From contig OMIN01000098.1 of the NCBI GenBank assembly GCA_900299145.1, positions 70,081 to 134,080 of the forward strand: 64,000 bases of DNA. The letters are read 5' to 3'. Both the position numbers and the translations under genes were made by a program. Below are positions 44,395-53,241 of this stretch, piece after piece (within the stretch, counting starts at the first letter, position 1; every line of letters begins with the position of its first letter). Source of the stretch: Betaproteobacteria bacterium (GTDB taxonomy: Bacteria; Pseudomonadota; Gammaproteobacteria; Burkholderiales; SG8-41). The notes under the pieces were generated by a model. That model worked only from the letters and a program-made list of their open reading frames with translations. It did no database searches and was not told where the DNA came from.

Positions 44395-45183
44395 ATGAGC
44401 GAAAAATGGTGCCGATTTCAGGCTGGTGGTAAAGTTTCATTCGGCCGTATCGACGGCGACAGCGTGACGGCCATCGACGGTGAGCCGTGGGGCGCGCACA
44501 CCGTGACGTCCAACAAACACGCGCTGTCGTCGGTAAAGCTGCTGATTCCGACCGTGCCGTCGACGTTTTACTGCGTCGGTATTAACTACCGCGAGCACAT
44601 TATTCAGGCTGCAAAGCGCCGCGGCGTAGAGCCACAATTTCCGCAGCGGCCCGACATCGGCTACCGCGCCAACAACGCGTTGTGCGCGCATGAAGATCCG
44701 ATTATCAAGCCGAAAGACGCTGGCGACATTTTCCAGTACGAAGGCGAACTCGTCGCCATTATCGGCAAGCAGGGCAAAAAAATCCCCAAGGAAAAGGCGC
44801 TGGATTACGTGTTCGGCTGGACCATCGGCAACGATGTGTCCGAGCGCACCTGGCAACGCGGCGACCGCACGCTATGGCGCGGCAAAAACGCGGATACATT
44901 CAAACCGATGGGTCCGTGGATTGTCACCGGTCTGGATTACCGCAAGATGACCACGGTGGTGCGCCTGAACGGGCAGGAAGTCGACCGCTTCAACACCTGG
45001 GACATGATTCACGACGTCGAAACCTACATCGAGGAAGTCAGCAAGTACTGCACACTGTATCCGGGCGATGTGATGTGGATGGGCACCGATGGCTCGCCGC
45101 GCAACATGAAGCCGGGCGACGTGTGCGAGGTGGATATCACCGGCATTGGTACGTTGCGTAACAAGGTGGTGCTGGAAAGCTAG
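44395..45183 (+). CDS. fumarylacetoacetate hydrolase family protein
   Basis: 262 residues; ATG at 44395 with AAAGGAAA upstream. FAH-fold motifs: FYCVGINYREHI, metal ligands in FQYEGELVAIIGKQG, then FGWTIGNDVSERTWQRGD and KPMGPWIVTG, and GDVMWMGTDGSP. The family hydrolyses or decarboxylates beta-dicarbonyl acids in aromatic catabolism. The exact substrate is not predictable. Confidence 0.88.
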   Translation: MSEKWCRFQAGGKVSFGRIDGDSVTAIDGEPWGAHTVTSNKHALSSVKLLIPTVPSTFYCVGINYREHIIQAAKRRGVEPQFPQRPDIGYRANNALCAHEDPIIKPKDAGDIFQYEGELVAIIGKQGKKIPKEKALDYVFGWTIGNDVSERTWQRGDRTLWRGKNADTFKPMGPWIVTGLDYRKMTTVVRLNGQEVDRFNTWDMIHDVETYIEEVSKYCTLYPGDVMWMGTDGSPRNMKPGDVCEVDITGIGTLRNKVVLES

Positions 45184-45256
45184 GCGGTGTGCCGCCAGCG
45201 GGGCGGCGGCGCGTTCAACTCAACCGCGTCCTAATCATCGGTTCCAATCGTTAGTT

Positions 45257-46009
45257 CTAATCGTCATTCACCGGAAAGCGCATCACCAGTGCTTCCAGCC
45301 CGACTGGCCCGGCGGTGATGTCGAACGCCGCTTCGTCAGGCTCGATGTATACCATCGACCATTCGGGCAGCGCCCGTCCGTCAAGTTGCATGTTGCCGTT
45401 AGCTACGAATAGATATTGCCCGGAACCGATGCGGGTGTCCGGCACCGGCACGGACATGCCCGCGCCCAGGCGCAGCAGCTGTGCCGACATTTCGTCCTTG
45501 ATTTCCTGCTCGAAAATCGGTTCCCACGCGGCTTCCTTGCGGTACTGCAGCACCGGCCGGGTAGAAAGTGCAATATGCGGCGAAATCCAGTTGCGCCGCT
45601 TGCTGGGCTTTAGTTTTTCGCGATAGCCGGGCTTGGACAAATACACTGGCGCGGAATCGCCGATGCGGTTGCGAAGGGCGATGAACGTCAGCCCGTGCGG
45701 CCCGGCGACGAGCGGACCATAGGCCGAGTGATGATCCTTGTATTGCAGCATCAGCGGACGCACTTCTGTCTTGCCCATTACGCCCGCGCCCGACGGGAAA
45801 ATCTGGAACTGCGCCACGCCGTGAAAATGCGGCAGGATGGTTTCGTTTGCCGACATTTGCGTCATCAAGGCTTGCGGTCCGGATGAAACTTCAGCCGTGC
45901 TGTAGCGCGGCCCGAAGTAGGATGAGCCCCAATGTTCGATGCCGGTGCCGGGTGAGTTGACCGGCTTCAGATTGTCGAGCACTTCGGCGCCGTTTTTTGT
46001 ATGAATCAC
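45257..46009 (-). CDS. cupin protein related to the cupin-rubredoxin fusion
   Basis: 250 residues from a GTG at 46009, with GGGAG six bases upstream. LPHFHGVAQFQIFPSGAG and the YGPLVAGPHGLTFIALRNR stretch align with TPHFHDVPQYQIMLGGRG and its continuation in the fusion protein at 504–1427, so the two are homologous over the cupin part. This one has no rubredoxin domain. Function unknown. Confidence 0.8.
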   Translation of the reverse strand: MIHTKNGAEVLDNLKPVNSPGTGIEHWGSSYFGPRYSTAEVSSGPQALMTQMSANETILPHFHGVAQFQIFPSGAGVMGKTEVRPLMLQYKDHHSAYGPLVAGPHGLTFIALRNRIGDSAPVYLSKPGYREKLKPSKRRNWISPHIALSTRPVLQYRKEAAWEPIFEQEIKDEMSAQLLRLGAGMSVPVPDTRIGSGQYLFVANGNMQLDGRALPEWSMVYIEPDEAAFDITAGPVGLEALVMRFPVNDD

Positions 46010-46060
46010 GATGACTCCCTGCGGATGGATGGGCTGACGTTGTAACGTTAAGGCGGGCGG

Positions 46061-46843
46061 TTACATGCCCTTGAAAACCGGTTTGCGTTTTTCCTTGAAC
46101 GCAGCCACTGCTTCACGGTGATCCTCGGTCTGCGAGCAGCGCGCCTGATTGTAGGCTTCGTGGTCCAGGCAATCCGCGAAGCTGCCGGTCTCTGCAGCGA
46201 ACAAATTGCGCTTCACAGCGGCCACCGCCACCTGCGGCATGTCGGCGATGCGGCGTGCGATTTCCATGGTGGTGTTGCGCAAGTCAGCATCTTCCGCCAC
46301 GCGATTGACGATGCCGAGTTTCAGCGCCTCGTCTGCACCCACCATGTCGGGCATCAGGAACAATTCGCGCGCCTTGGCTGTGCCCACCAGTCGCGTTAGC
46401 GTCCACGTACCGCCCCAATCGCCCGATAAACCGATTTTCAGAAACGCCGTGGTAAAGCGCGCCGATTTGCCCGCAATACGCAAGTCGCACGCAAGAGACA
46501 TACTCATGCCCGCGCCGGCGGCAACACCATTCACCATGGCGATAATCACCTTCGGGTGCTTGCGCATTGCCATTGGAATCGAGTTCGAGAACTGAATGCC
46601 GCGCGCCCGTGATTCATAACCGCGTGCCGCGCGCTCTCCCATGCCCTTCACGTCGCCGCCTGAGCTGAAGGCGCGTCCAGCGCCGGTAATGACAATGCAG
46701 CGCACGTTGCTGTCGTCAGCGTAACGCTCCATCGCCGAAAGCAAACCGTTGCGAATGTCCATCGACAGCGCGTTCAGCGCCTCGGGACGGTTAAGGGTAA
46801 GGACGGCGACGCCGTCTTCGATTGACTCCAGAAGATCTGCCAT
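46061..46843 (-). CDS. enoyl-CoA hydratase/isomerase family protein
   Basis: 260 residues; ATG at 46843 with GGAG six bases upstream (a TTG at 46876 is a weaker option). Crotonase fold: ITGAGRAFSSGGDVKGMG for the first oxyanion-hole region, AMVNGVAAGAGMSMSLACDLRIA and the FLKIGLSGDWGGTWTLTRLVG region. The usual first catalytic glutamate position reads SGDWGGTW, so a simple hydratase is not certain; a ring-opening or isomerase role is possible. Confidence 0.88.
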   Translation of the reverse strand: MADLLESIEDGVAVLTLNRPEALNALSMDIRNGLLSAMERYADDSNVRCIVITGAGRAFSSGGDVKGMGERAARGYESRARGIQFSNSIPMAMRKHPKVIIAMVNGVAAGAGMSMSLACDLRIAGKSARFTTAFLKIGLSGDWGGTWTLTRLVGTAKARELFLMPDMVGADEALKLGIVNRVAEDADLRNTTMEIARRIADMPQVAVAAVKRNLFAAETGSFADCLDHEAYNQARCSQTEDHREAVAAFKEKRKPVFKGM

Positions 46844-46963
46844 GGGTGCTCCTAACGTAGTTGACTTTCGTTGCAATCTTAACTCTAAACAATGTAGCCG
46901 CCGCAGTTGCTGCAGTCAAACCTGTCACATGCAAGTTTTTCACGGAGTCCGGAACATGATTCT

Positions 46964-48613
46964 TTACTTGTCGAATGTATTCGTCCGCCTTGCCCGTCGC
47001 ACCGCAATCGGCGACACCGGCGACTGCCGCTCAAAGTACGCCACCAGTGCATCCAGATTCAGCACGCCCGCCACGCGGTTGCGGCCTAGGCGCAGGATGG
47101 GCAAGTTGTCGCCGCCGTCGGCAAGATAATTGTTGACGGTGATGCGGTAATCGCGATCCAGTTGCAGGGGCTCACCGTTGATCACCACGCTGTTGCGAAT
47201 GATGTGCGAGCCTTCCGGCAAATCGGGGTTCCACGCGAAGCCGGAACCTTTGGAAATCTGCAGGCGGCGCAGGCCGTTGATGCTCCATTGCTGTTCGAGG
47301 AGTTGCAGCACTTCCTTGCCAGCAAGCGTCATGGTGACCAGATGGTTGCCGAAGGGTTGCACGGCGTAGAGCGCGGAGTAGGTTACCGTGCCGTCGCCCG
47401 TGTAATCCACCGGCACACGGATGCCACCAGGGTTCATGAACGCGACTTCGGCGCCCACGTCACGCGTGGCTTCCAGTTGCGCGTCGGCAATGAGTTGTCC
47501 GAGCGGCGATTCGCCATCGCCGTTCTGCACGTTGGAGATCGATTGCGTGACGCGGCCCACTGGGCGGTCCAGCCTTTTCAGCAGTTGCGCCTGGCGCACG
47601 GCGAGTGCCGCAAGCAGCGGGTTTTCCGGCAGGTCGGAGCGTACCACGTGGTTGACGGCATGGGCTGACACCACGTCGCGCGTGGCGCGGTCGAGCTTCA
47701 GCTCAATGGCGGTGAGCGCGCGGCCAAACGAGCCCGCGCTGGTCAGGAGCCGCCCCTCTATGCGGCACACGTAAGCCTGATGCGTGTGGCCGCTGACGAC
47801 GACATCGACCGCACGATCAAAGCGCTTGACGAGATCGATGATCGGCCCGCGAAATTCAATGCAGTCGTTGGGCCCGCCGCGCTGGAATCCGCCCTGATGA
47901 ATCAGCACCACGATGGCTTCAACGCCCGCCTGCTGTAGTTCGGGCACCAGTTTGTTCACGGTGTCGGCTTCATCGTGAAAATCCAGCCCGGCCACCGCCT
48001 TGGGTGAGAGAATCGCAGGCGTGCTTCTGAGCGTGACGCCAATGAACGCCACCCTGACGCCGCCGAATTCGCGCAGGGCGTAGGGCGCAAACAGCGTCTT
48101 GCCGGTATCGCGCACGGTGACATTGGCCGCGAGAAACTGAAACTTCGCACCTGCGAACGGCTGCCCGGATTTGCAGCCCTCGCGCGGGCAACCGCCGGAT
48201 TGCAGGCGCCGCAGCTCGGCCACGCCGCGGTCAAATTCGTGATTGCCCACGCCGTTCAAATCAAGACCGAGGTTGTTCATGGCGTCAATCGCCGGTTCAT
48301 CGTCAAAATAGCCGGAGGCAAGCGGCGACGCGCCCACCAGATCGCCCGCCGACACAAATGCGAAGTGTTTGTGTTGCGCACGCAAGCCTTCAAGCACGGT
48401 GGCCATGCGTGCCACGCCACCCGAGGGGGTGCGCGTGAGTTCGCGCGTGACGGCATTGATTTCTGGTAGCCCACCGGCGGGCAGTTCGAGATTGCCGTGG
48501 AAATCGTTGATTGCGGCGAGCATTACAATTACCGGGCCGCGCTCGGGGCCATGCGTGGCGCACGTGGCGAGTGCCAGCGCGAGTAGCGGCAGAATGAAGC
48601 GGGATGCAACCAT
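46964..48613 (-). CDS. 5'-nucleotidase/cyclic phosphodiesterase-like metallophosphatase
   Basis: 549 residues, ATG at 48613. Hydrophobic leader with a possible lipobox (LALATCATHG). Metallophosphatase motifs: INDFHGNLE, SAGDLVGASPL, GVGNHEFDRG, VLIHQGG and VVSGHTHQAYV; the C-terminal nucleotide-binding domain has FMNPGGIRVPV and YSALYAVQPFGN. Periplasmic dephosphorylation of nucleotides fits a window rich in purine breakdown. It is not the related SoxB, whose motif 2 differs. Confidence 0.87.
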   Translation of the reverse strand: MVASRFILPLLALALATCATHGPERGPVIVMLAAINDFHGNLELPAGGLPEINAVTRELTRTPSGGVARMATVLEGLRAQHKHFAFVSAGDLVGASPLASGYFDDEPAIDAMNNLGLDLNGVGNHEFDRGVAELRRLQSGGCPREGCKSGQPFAGAKFQFLAANVTVRDTGKTLFAPYALREFGGVRVAFIGVTLRSTPAILSPKAVAGLDFHDEADTVNKLVPELQQAGVEAIVVLIHQGGFQRGGPNDCIEFRGPIIDLVKRFDRAVDVVVSGHTHQAYVCRIEGRLLTSAGSFGRALTAIELKLDRATRDVVSAHAVNHVVRSDLPENPLLAALAVRQAQLLKRLDRPVGRVTQSISNVQNGDGESPLGQLIADAQLEATRDVGAEVAFMNPGGIRVPVDYTGDGTVTYSALYAVQPFGNHLVTMTLAGKEVLQLLEQQWSINGLRRLQISKGSGFAWNPDLPEGSHIIRNSVVINGEPLQLDRDYRITVNNYLADGGDNLPILRLGRNRVAGVLNLDALVAYFERQSPVSPIAVRRARRTNTFDK

Positions 48614-48704
48614 GGGGAAACTCTACCGCAAAAAACAATCCATGGCGCTCGCTCGTGTTAGAAGCACGCGGTAAACTTCGCGCACCTATTCTTGGCCTAG
48701 CCCC

Positions 48705-49697
48705 ATGCAACTCACCATCACCGAAGCCACTGATCTTGCCGTGCGCGCCCTCGTCCGTGCGGGCATGAGCATGGAAAGCGCCGGCATCACCGCCAATCAT
48801 CTGGTCGATGCCGCGCTGTGCGGGCACGAATTTTCCAGTCTGCCGCGCGTGCTGGCTTTGGCCGAAGCGCTGCGCGACAAATCGCCCGCGCGCGCCACAC
48901 GCGTGATTCGCGAGAATCACTGCTCGGCGCTGTTGGACGGTGGCGACAATGTGGCCTACGTGGTTTCGCTACTCGCCATCGACAAAGCCATCGACATCGC
49001 GCGCAAAAATGGTGTTGCGGTGGTGTGCGCCAACAACACGTGGTTTAGCGGGCGGCTTGCGTATTACGTCGAACGCGCGGCGCGGCAGGGCTTTATTGCC
49101 ATGCACACCACTAACACCACCGCTCGGGTCGCGCCGTACGGCGGGGTCGACCGGCTGATGGGCACCAACCCATTTGCGATCGCGTTTCCGAGTGATGATG
49201 ATCCCATCATTATCGACATCGGCACGTCGGCCACGACATGGGGCGACGTGGTGCTGGCGCGTACCAAGGGCGAACCGTTGGCCGAAGGCGTGGCGGTAAA
49301 CCCCGCCGGGCAGGCAACGCGCGATCCGCAGGAAGCGCTCGACGGCGCGATTCTGCCGTGGGGGGGCGCGCGCGGCAGTGGCCTTGCGCTGGCGGTGCAG
49401 TTGCTGGGCATACTCGCCGGCAGCGAACTGGTGATCGACGACATCAGCAACTATGGGCTGTTCTTCGTGGTGATTGATCCAAAGCTTTTCATGCCGAGCG
49501 ATCAATTCCCTGCCCGCGTGTCGGTGTTCCGGCAGGTGGTCACGTCGAACCGCGCTCAAACAGGCGCAGGTGCTGTGCGCATGCCGGGCGACAGCAGCCA
49601 GCAAAAACGCCGCGACAATCTGGCCAAGGGCACAATTTCGCTCGACGACACGGTGTATGCTCGGCTGCGCGAGTTGGCAGGCAATCTGCCGGGATAA
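48705..49697 (+). CDS. Ldh/malate dehydrogenase-2 family NAD(P)-dependent oxidoreductase
   Basis: 330 residues, ATG at 48705. Type 2 malate/L-lactate dehydrogenase family (also ureidoglycolate dehydrogenase and delta-1-piperideine-2-carboxylate reductase): the catalytic histidine lies in DAALCGHEFSSLPR, with NNTWFSGRLAYYVERAARQG, TNTTARVAPYGGVDRLMGTNPFAI and GARGSGLALAVQLLG. Members include AllD, so a link to the purine pathway 2–8 kb downstream is conceivable, but it is not in that operon. Confidence 0.85.
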   Translation: MQLTITEATDLAVRALVRAGMSMESAGITANHLVDAALCGHEFSSLPRVLALAEALRDKSPARATRVIRENHCSALLDGGDNVAYVVSLLAIDKAIDIARKNGVAVVCANNTWFSGRLAYYVERAARQGFIAMHTTNTTARVAPYGGVDRLMGTNPFAIAFPSDDDPIIIDIGTSATTWGDVVLARTKGEPLAEGVAVNPAGQATRDPQEALDGAILPWGGARGSGLALAVQLLGILAGSELVIDDISNYGLFFVVIDPKLFMPSDQFPARVSVFRQVVTSNRAQTGAGAVRMPGDSSQQKRRDNLAKGTISLDDTVYARLRELAGNLPG

Positions 49698-49700
49698 TTG

Positions 49701-49720
49701 TAACTATATGTTTTTATTGA
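49701..49720 (+). repeat. AT-rich boundary motif, copy 17
   Basis: TAACTATATGTTTTTATTGA, three bases after the Ldh-like stop codon and about 120 bases before the NIPSNAP gene. Confidence 0.72.
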
Positions 49721-49839
49721 ATTTTATCCCGACTTTTAATCTGGGCGCCGCGCAGCGCAGGCGTGTTACCCGCCGGCCGCAAGGTGTTCCAACTAAACTG
49801 CGTTCAACCTGACCCAAAAACTCACACACGGAGGTTTCC

Positions 49840-50262
49840 ATGAAGCACTTGCCGTTTTCCACCAACGCCGTTGCCCTGCTCACCGCAGCCGTTATAGCCA
49901 TCAGCCTGACCATGGCGCCCGCCGCACAAGCGCAAAACACGCGCGTTTTTGAACTGCGCACCTACTATGCACACGAAGGCAAGCTCGATGATTTGATGGC
50001 GCGCTTTCGCAATCACACGACGAAATTGTTTGAGAAACACGGCATGACCAACATCGGCTACTGGGTGCCACGCGAGCAACCGAATACGCTGACCTACGTG
50101 CTGGCGTACCCCAGCCGCGAAGCCGCCACCAAAAGCTGGGATGCTTTCCGCAAGGATCCGGACTGGATCGCCGCGCGCACGGCCTCGGAGGCCAAAGGCC
50201 CGCTGGTGGTGAAAGTGGTGTCCGTGTTTATGGACCCGGCGGATTTCTCGGCACTGAAATAA
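49840..50262 (+). CDS. exported NIPSNAP-family protein
   Basis: 140 residues; ATG at 49840 with CGGAGG upstream. Signal peptide (LLTAAVIAISLTMAPAAQAQ), then one NIPSNAP (dimeric alpha/beta barrel) domain: VFELRTYYAHEGKLDDLMARF and WVPREQPNTLTYVLAYPSREA. Function unknown. Confidence 0.85.
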   Translation: MKHLPFSTNAVALLTAAVIAISLTMAPAAQAQNTRVFELRTYYAHEGKLDDLMARFRNHTTKLFEKHGMTNIGYWVPREQPNTLTYVLAYPSREAATKSWDAFRKDPDWIAARTASEAKGPLVVKVVSVFMDPADFSALK

Positions 50263-50303
50263 CGAAAATCACGATGGGCAGTGAGCGCCGCGCGATCCCA
50301 GGA

Positions 50304-51086
50304 TTACTCGCAGCGCGCGCGGAAGGTCTCGCCGGGTTTTAACGATTCGGCGCAGCGCAGGATTTTTTCCAGATGCGTGTGTTTGTTTTTGAGCGCGAAC
50401 TCCAGCGCCGTCATGCCGTTTTGCACGCGCACGCTGGCATTGGCCCCGGCACGCAGCAGTTGTAACGCGGCATTGCGGTGGCCCTGCATCGCCGCCATCA
50501 TCAACGGTGTGTTGACGTAACTCACGCGGCCCTGCGCCGGGCCGTTGGCATTGGCGCCTTTCTTCAGCAAATACGCCAGCGCTTCCTCACGCCCGGCATA
50601 AGCCGCATAGGCGAGCGGTGTGTAGGCATTGATCTCGGCATTCTCGAGATTCGCGCCCGCTTCGGCCAGCAAACGCACTGCCTGGTCGTAGCGCAGTATC
50701 GCCGCGCCGCCGCGGTCACGATCATCGTCACTGAACAGCGCTGCCAGCATGAGCGCCGTGTCGCGATCCGGTGTGCGCGCATTGAGATCGGCCTTTTCCG
50801 CGATCAGATAGCGCAACACGTTAAGCGACGCATTGCGTGCGGCCGCCGTAACCATCGGCGCCGCCGCGTAGCCAATGCCCGACGCGCTGTCGTTCACCGA
50901 TAGCGCCTTTGCTTCCACCCGGGCACGCACGTAGCTGGCATCATCGATGGCGATCGCACCGCCAAGCGCCTGCGGATCGATTGGTCCGGCAGGCGGGCTA
51001 GTCGCACAGCCTGCCGCAACTGCCACGGTAGCGAACGCCACGGCCCATCGCGAGAAATTATCTAAGCATTTGTTTTTAAATAACAT
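50304..51086 (-). CDS. ankyrin-repeat lipoprotein
   Basis: 260 residues, ATG at 51086. Lipoprotein signal with lipobox (VAFATVAVAAGCATSP), then about four ankyrin repeats, e.g. NAYTPLAYAAYAGREEALAYLLKKGAN and VNTPLMMAAMQGHRNAALQLLRAGAN. Its first residues, MLFKNKCLDN, are encoded by a copy of the AT-rich motif, as in the kelch gene (MFNKNKYLQN), and no Shine-Dalgarno sequence precedes the ATG. Probably a periplasmic protein-binding scaffold. Confidence 0.85.
   Translation of the reverse strand: MLFKNKCLDNFSRWAVAFATVAVAAGCATSPPAGPIDPQALGGAIAIDDASYVRARVEAKALSVNDSASGIGYAAAPMVTAAARNASLNVLRYLIAEKADLNARTPDRDTALMLAALFSDDDRDRGGAAILRYDQAVRLLAEAGANLENAEINAYTPLAYAAYAGREEALAYLLKKGANANGPAQGRVSYVNTPLMMAAMQGHRNAALQLLRAGANASVRVQNGMTALEFALKNKHTHLEKILRCAESLKPGETFRARCE
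51063..51082 (+). repeat. AT-rich boundary motif, copy 18 (inside a start region)
   Basis: TAAGCATTTGTTTTTAAATA on the plus strand; read on the minus strand it codes for codons 2–8 of the ankyrin lipoprotein. Confidence 0.7.
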
Positions 51087-51137
51087 TTTTACAATGGCTA
51101 TTTCAAGGTCAACGCAGTATAGCCAAAATCGAAACAC

Positions 51138-52322
51138 CTATTTCGCCGGCAGCCCGGCCGCCCATTGAGCGATCAGCGCGCGTTCCTCGGCACTCATTTT
51201 AGTCAGGTTACCGGGCGGCATCACGCGCGTGGTTACACTCTGCTGCACGATCAGCGCCGCTTGCGTACGAATTTGCGCTTCAGTTTCCAACAGCACGCCC
51301 TTGGGTGCTGCAGCAATGCCCGGCTGTACGGGAGTTTGCGCGTGACATACCGCGCATCGAACCTGTACCACTGACTGCACCTGCCGAAATTCCACGGTAC
51401 CGCCCGTGATTTGCGCTTGGGGAATAGCAACCCAAAACACACCGGCCAGCATAGCGCCCGCAACGATCAAGGTCACGGGCGATTGCTGGCCTTTGTGCCG
51501 GTCCACAAACCACACGCGAATCAGGGCGCCCGCCAGCGACAGTGCAATCAGCAGCACCCAGTTGTAGCGGTGGCCATGGGTGAATGCATAGTGGTTGCTC
51601 ATCATCACGAACAGCACTGGCAGCGTGAAGTAGGTGTTGTGCACGGAACGCTGCTTGCCGGAAACGCCCAGTTTCGGGTCGGGGTCACGCCCTTCCGTCG
51701 CCGCGTGCACCATGGCGCGTTGTGCCGGCATGATGACCATGGCCACATTGGCCACCATGATGGTGCCCAGCATCGCACCAAAGTGCATATAAGCGCCACG
51801 CCCGCCAAAGCAATGTGTCAGCGCCCACGCCGCCGCGCACAGCAGTACGAACAACACAGCGCTCAGCAGCTTGTCGTTGCGAGCCAGAGGTGACTTGCAG
51901 AGCAGGTCGTAGACCAGCCACCCACCAATGATGAAGGTCAGTCCGATCGCGATGGCCGCGCCGCGCGAAAGATCGGCCACTGAGCGGTCGATCAGGTTCA
52001 GGTCCGCGCCGGCGTAATACACCAGTATCAGCAGCGCAAAGCCGGACAGCCACGTCCAGTAAGCCTCCCATTTGAACCAGTGCAGGCGTTCTGGAATGGC
52101 GGGCGGACGGGCGCGGAATTTCTCTGCGTGATAAAAACCACCGCCATGCACAGCCCACAGTTCCCCCCCGACGCCGCGATCAATATCACCTGCCTTCGTC
52201 GGCGCCTCGAGCGAATTGTCGAGCCAGATGAAGTAAAACGATGCGCCGATCCACGCGATGCCGGTGATGATGTGCAGCCAGCGCAGCAGCAGGTTGAGCC
52301 AGTCGAGGGTGTAGGCGTCCAT
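51138..52322 (-). CDS. puuD: PuuD, membrane urate hydroxylase with cytochrome c domain
   Basis: 394 residues; ATG at 52322, one base from the puuE stop. About eight membrane helices (LLLRWLHIITGIAWIGASFYFIWLDNSL first) and a C-terminal cytochrome c domain with CAVCH and VMPPGNLTKMSAEER. PuuD converts urate to 5-hydroxyisourate and passes electrons through its haem. It is last in the gntR-allC-M20-puuE-puuD operon. Confidence 0.9.
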   Translation of the reverse strand: MDAYTLDWLNLLLRWLHIITGIAWIGASFYFIWLDNSLEAPTKAGDIDRGVGGELWAVHGGGFYHAEKFRARPPAIPERLHWFKWEAYWTWLSGFALLILVYYAGADLNLIDRSVADLSRGAAIAIGLTFIIGGWLVYDLLCKSPLARNDKLLSAVLFVLLCAAAWALTHCFGGRGAYMHFGAMLGTIMVANVAMVIMPAQRAMVHAATEGRDPDPKLGVSGKQRSVHNTYFTLPVLFVMMSNHYAFTHGHRYNWVLLIALSLAGALIRVWFVDRHKGQQSPVTLIVAGAMLAGVFWVAIPQAQITGGTVEFRQVQSVVQVRCAVCHAQTPVQPGIAAAPKGVLLETEAQIRTQAALIVQQSVTTRVMPPGNLTKMSAEERALIAQWAAGLPAK

Positions 52323-52323
52323 T

Positions 52324-53241
52324 TCAAGCGTGATACGGATGCACCGCCAGCCAATGCCGGGCAATGTCGATACGCCGCGCGTACCACACGCGGCTCTTGC
52401 GTTGCGTGTACTTGATGAACTTCTCCAGTGCTGCAAAGCGTCCGGGGCGCCCGATCAGCCGGCAGTGCAAGCCCACCGACATCATGCGTGGCGTGGTATT
52501 GCCCTCGGCATAGAGCGTGTCAAAGGTGTCCTTGAGGTAGGTGTAGAACTGGTTCGCGTTGTGAAAGCCCTGTGCCGTGGCAAAGCGCATGTCGTTGGCG
52601 TCGAGCGTGTAAGGCACGATGAGCTGCGGCTTGCGGGGATCACCATAGCGCGTGTCATACCATGGCAGGTCGTCGTTATAGTCGTCAGCGTCGTAGACAA
52701 AGCCGCCATCCTCCACCACCAGCTTGCGCGTGTGGGGGCTGGTGCGTCCGGTGTACCAGCCCAGCGGGCGCTCGCCGGTGACACGCGTATGGATGTCGAT
52801 GGCTTTTTGCATATGCTCACGCTCGACCTCGATGGGCGCATCTTGATAGCTGATCCAGCGCCAGCCATGGCTGGCGATTTCGTGCCCGCTTTTCAGAAAC
52901 GCCTCCACCACGGCGGGGTGGCGTTCGAGTGCCATAGCAATGCCATACACCGTCAGCGGCACCTGGTGCCGGCGAAACAGATCGAGGATGCGCCATACGC
53001 CCACGCGTGAGCCGTATTCGTAAATGGACTCCATCGACATATGCCGCGCCGGGAAAGACGTCGCACCGATAATCTCCGACAGAAAGGCTTCGGAGCCCGC
53101 GTCCCCGTGCAGCACCGAGTTCTCGCCGCCCTCTTCATAGTTCAGCACGAACTGCAATGCGACACGCGCACCATCGGGCCACTGCGCCTGCGGCGGGGTG
53201 GCGCCGTAACCAACGAGGTCACGTGGGTAGCTGTCGTTCAT
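52324..53241 (-). CDS. puuE: PuuE-type allantoinase
   Basis: 305 residues, ATG at 53241 overlapping the upstream stop by four bases. Polysaccharide-deacetylase-fold allantoinase: YPRDLVGYGATPPQAQWPDGA, FVLNYEEGGENSVLHGD, EIASHGWRWISYQ and LGWYTGRTSPHTRKLV are characteristic of PuuE. It hydrolyses allantoin to allantoate without needing the metal centre of classical allantoinase. Confidence 0.92.
   Translation of the reverse strand: MNDSYPRDLVGYGATPPQAQWPDGARVALQFVLNYEEGGENSVLHGDAGSEAFLSEIIGATSFPARHMSMESIYEYGSRVGVWRILDLFRRHQVPLTVYGIAMALERHPAVVEAFLKSGHEIASHGWRWISYQDAPIEVEREHMQKAIDIHTRVTGERPLGWYTGRTSPHTRKLVVEDGGFVYDADDYNDDLPWYDTRYGDPRKPQLIVPYTLDANDMRFATAQGFHNANQFYTYLKDTFDTLYAEGNTTPRMMSVGLHCRLIGRPGRFAALEKFIKYTQRKSRVWYARRIDIARHWLAVHPYHA

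Noticed and set aside
46964-48613. 5'-nucleotidase considered as the missing SoxB
   Set aside because: The second motif reads SAGDLVGASPL, typical of nucleotidases, the gene is 19 kb from the sox genes, and it lies among unrelated genes.
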